Origin: JBOHSA01 sp050732995
GTDB taxonomy: Bacteria > Gemmatimonadota > Gemmatimonadetes > Gemmatimonadales > GWC2-71-9
Direction of reading: 5' to 3'
Assembly (NCBI GenBank): GCA_050732995.1
Contig: JBOHSA010000130.1
Location: 1-6,686, forward strand
DNA length: 6,686 nt
Below are positions 6,515 through 6,686 of the stretch, piece by piece. Position 1 is the first letter of the stretch. The number at the start of each line of letters is the position of its first letter. The notes beneath the pieces are model-generated. The model did not search any database. It was not told the origin of the DNA and saw only the letters and a program-made list of their open reading frames with translations. The position numbers were made by a program, and so were the translations under genes.

Positions 6515-6542
6515 TTGACTCGTTGGCGGGGGGTTGCATAAG
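6515..6542 (+). promoter_or_regulatory. Promoter of tRNA-Ser(GCU)
   Basis: TTGACT (6515-6520; 5/6 match to TTGACA) is followed after 16 bp by CATAAG (6537-6542; 4/6 match to TATAAT). A start at about 6549 would give a 25-nt leader before the tRNA. Confidence 0.5.
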
Positions 6543-6573
6543 CCCAGGTGAGTTGCGACGTTCTGCTTTCGCT

Positions 6574-6664
6574 GGAGAGGTGGCCGAGTGGCTGAAGGCG
6601 GCGGTTTGCTAAACCGTTATAGGGCCTAACAGCCTTATCGGGGGTTCGAATCCCCCCCTCTCCG
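6574..6664 (+). tRNA. tRNA-Ser(GCU)
   Basis: A 91-nt class II tRNA. The acceptor GGAGAGG (6574-6580) pairs with CCTCTCC (6657-6663), with discriminator G at 6664. The D arm is the standard serine GCC...GGC. The anticodon stem GCGGT/ACCGT has a terminal G-T pair, and the loop TTGCTAA carries anticodon GCT at 6608-6610, reading AGC and AGU. The long variable arm (6618-6639) forms a 7-bp stem with a 6-nt loop. The T arm is GGGGG-TTCGAAT-CCCCC. CCA is not encoded. Same strand as tRNA-Ser(UGA) 3.6 kb upstream. Confidence 0.97.
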
Positions 6665-6686
6665 TACCGCCACCCCATAGGCCCTT

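Noticed and set aside
6103..6678. A 191-codon minus-strand frame containing 'GLANRRLQPLGHLS'
   Set aside because: This is the known spurious protein obtained by translating a tRNA-Ser gene backwards; it also runs antisense through the helix-turn-helix gene.
1..6686. CRISPR array, toxin-antitoxin pair, insertion sequence or riboswitch
   Set aside because: I saw no spaced repeat array, transposase, terminal inverted repeats or recognisable aptamer core in either strand.

Overview
The window looks like chromosomal DNA from a high-GC Gram-negative bacterium, most likely Gemmatimonadota or a close relative. The clues are an RND efflux pump, an Oar-type TonB-dependent receptor with an N-terminal carboxypeptidase-regulatory-like domain, and a small secreted protein combining a 'GDTVALSRRAV' strand with glycine zippers, a type I associate with that phylum. 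Both tRNA genes lack an encoded CCA. The lineage is inferred from protein style and composition, not from a marker gene.

Layout, left to right. Positions 1-2690, minus strand: an RND inner-membrane pump cut off by the left window edge (896 residues present). Positions 2691-2891: a divergent intergenic region with a GC-rich triplet of 8-bp repeats and a probable tRNA promoter. Positions 2892-2975, plus: tRNA-Ser(UGA) with an odd D arm. Positions 3081-3650, minus: a small exported glycine-zipper protein with a trinucleotide repeat coding a polyalanine signal peptide. Positions about 3706-3972, plus: an internal scrap of a subtilisin-like (S8) protease without any of its catalytic triad. Positions about 3970-6078, minus: the first ~703 residues of a TonB-dependent receptor, whose barrel end is lost exactly where the protease scrap begins; the frame then runs 84 meaningless residues antisense through the scrap. 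Positions 6179-6445, plus: a small excisionase-like helix-turn-helix protein without a partner integrase in view. Positions 6446-6573: a perfect 16-bp palindrome, a direct repeat and a good sigma70-type promoter. Positions 6574-6664, plus: tRNA-Ser(GCU).

The genes do not form one pathway. The pump and the receptor are separate envelope functions, and the interval between the two serine tRNAs looks rearranged: two gene fragments joined head to antisense, plus an orphan excisionase-like gene. I see no convincing new multi-gene system. The most interesting point is the receptor/protease junction, which is either a real rearrangement or an assembly chimera.
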